From: Halotia branconii CENA392
GTDB taxonomy: Bacteria; Cyanobacteriota; Cyanobacteriia; Cyanobacteriales; Nostocaceae
Reading direction: 5' to 3'
Assembly: GCF_029953635.1 (NCBI RefSeq)
Contig: NZ_CP124543.1
Location: 1,405,455 to 1,469,454 of the forward strand
DNA length: 64,000 nt
The notes below the pieces were generated by a model. That model was not told where the DNA came from. It was given only the letters and a program-made list of their open reading frames with translations, and ran no database searches. A program made the translations under genes and the position numbers. Every line of letters starts with the position of its first letter. The stretch's first letter is position 1. Positions 63,934-64,000 of this stretch are shown piece after piece.

Positions 63934-64000
63934 ATGTCTAATCCAAAAGTTGAACAATTTCTCAATCAGATCGAAGCAGATCAATCTCTGCAAGGCGAAT
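63934..64000 (+). CDS. Second Nif11-type precursor, truncated by the window edge
   Basis: An ATG at 63934 with an AAGGA site about 13 bases upstream opens MSNPKVEQFLNQIEADQSLQ. This is nearly the leader start of the first precursor (FLNQIxxDxSLQGE). The frame runs off the right end after 22 codons. It is therefore a second paralogous precursor 55 bp after the first; more copies may follow downstream. Confidence 0.85.
   Translation, partial: MSNPKVEQFLNQIEADQSLQGE

Noticed and set aside
1..64000. tRNA, rRNA and prophage genes
   Set aside because: I looked for tRNA-like TTCGAATCC arms, rRNA signatures, integrases and phage structural genes in all gaps and frames and saw none; a tRNA scan would settle it.

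Overview
The window looks like a chromosomal piece of a filamentous, probably heterocystous, cyanobacterium (Nostocales). The evidence is the very frequent HIP1 octamer GCGATCGC on both strands, heptanucleotide tandem repeats (STRR type) and C/T- or G/A-rich 'CCCTGC' dispersed repeats in nearly every gene gap, IS701- and IS1380-family transposases, and protein families typical of this group (DUF1400 hydrolase, DUF4168, DUF1868, Uma2, kinase-FGE fusions, NHLM-type peptide export). No rRNA, tRNA or CRISPR array was seen. The genus cannot be fixed from sequence alone.

Layout. 1-8.0 kb: housekeeping and envelope genes (arginine decarboxylase fragment, ndk, TerC-type membrane protein, secreted DUF1400 hydrolase, a methyltransferase, a lytic transglycosylase). 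8.4-14.6 kb: a serine/threonine kinase fused to a formylglycine-enzyme-like domain, a Uma2 protein, and an overlapping pair of iron-type alcohol dehydrogenase and PLP aminotransferase genes. 14.7-16.6 kb: an IS701-family element sitting inside a 170-bp MITE, next to another MITE. 16.9-25.2 kb: a LuxR-type regulator, a vanadium haloperoxidase, holA, a 2H-phosphoesterase-like protein and an RDD/membrane/SpoIIM group. 25.3-30.4 kb: a large hybrid histidine kinase gene cut in two by an IS1380-family element with an exact 4-bp target duplication. 30.4-35.1 kb: hspA with a candidate RNA thermometer, dnaK, a small zinc-ribbon protein and a protein with two related winged-helix-like repeats.

35.7-47.0 kb: a chemosensory system on the minus strand. 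A seven-gene, tightly packed operon reads HD-like protein, CheW, CheR-TPR, MCP, CheW-like, CheA-REC and CheB. A receiver-adenylate/guanylate cyclase gene follows it. The operon is bracketed by two inverted copies of a roughly 120-bp dispersed repeat. CheA carries a repeat-derived in-frame insertion between its two HPt domains.

48.1-64.0 kb: a RiPP (ribosomally made, modified peptide) export and maturation locus on the plus strand. It holds a 'cyc_nuc_ocin'-like double cyclic-nucleotide-fold protein, an NHLM HlyD-type adaptor, a C39-peptidase ABC exporter, an unrecognised protein with a HExxH motif, a membrane protein, a second NHLM ABC protein, an unrecognised 613-aa protein, an MDR-family oxidoreductase, a CMAH/UlaG-like metallo-beta-lactamase-fold protein, and finally two Nif11-leader precursor genes (the second cut off by the window edge). 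The complete precursor has a double-glycine leader and a 34-residue hydrophobic core with no cysteine. No LanM, LanB, YcaO or radical-SAM enzyme lies inside the window. This locus is the best candidate for an undescribed system: the maturation enzymes visible do not match a standard RiPP class, and the core cannot carry lanthionine or thioether rings.
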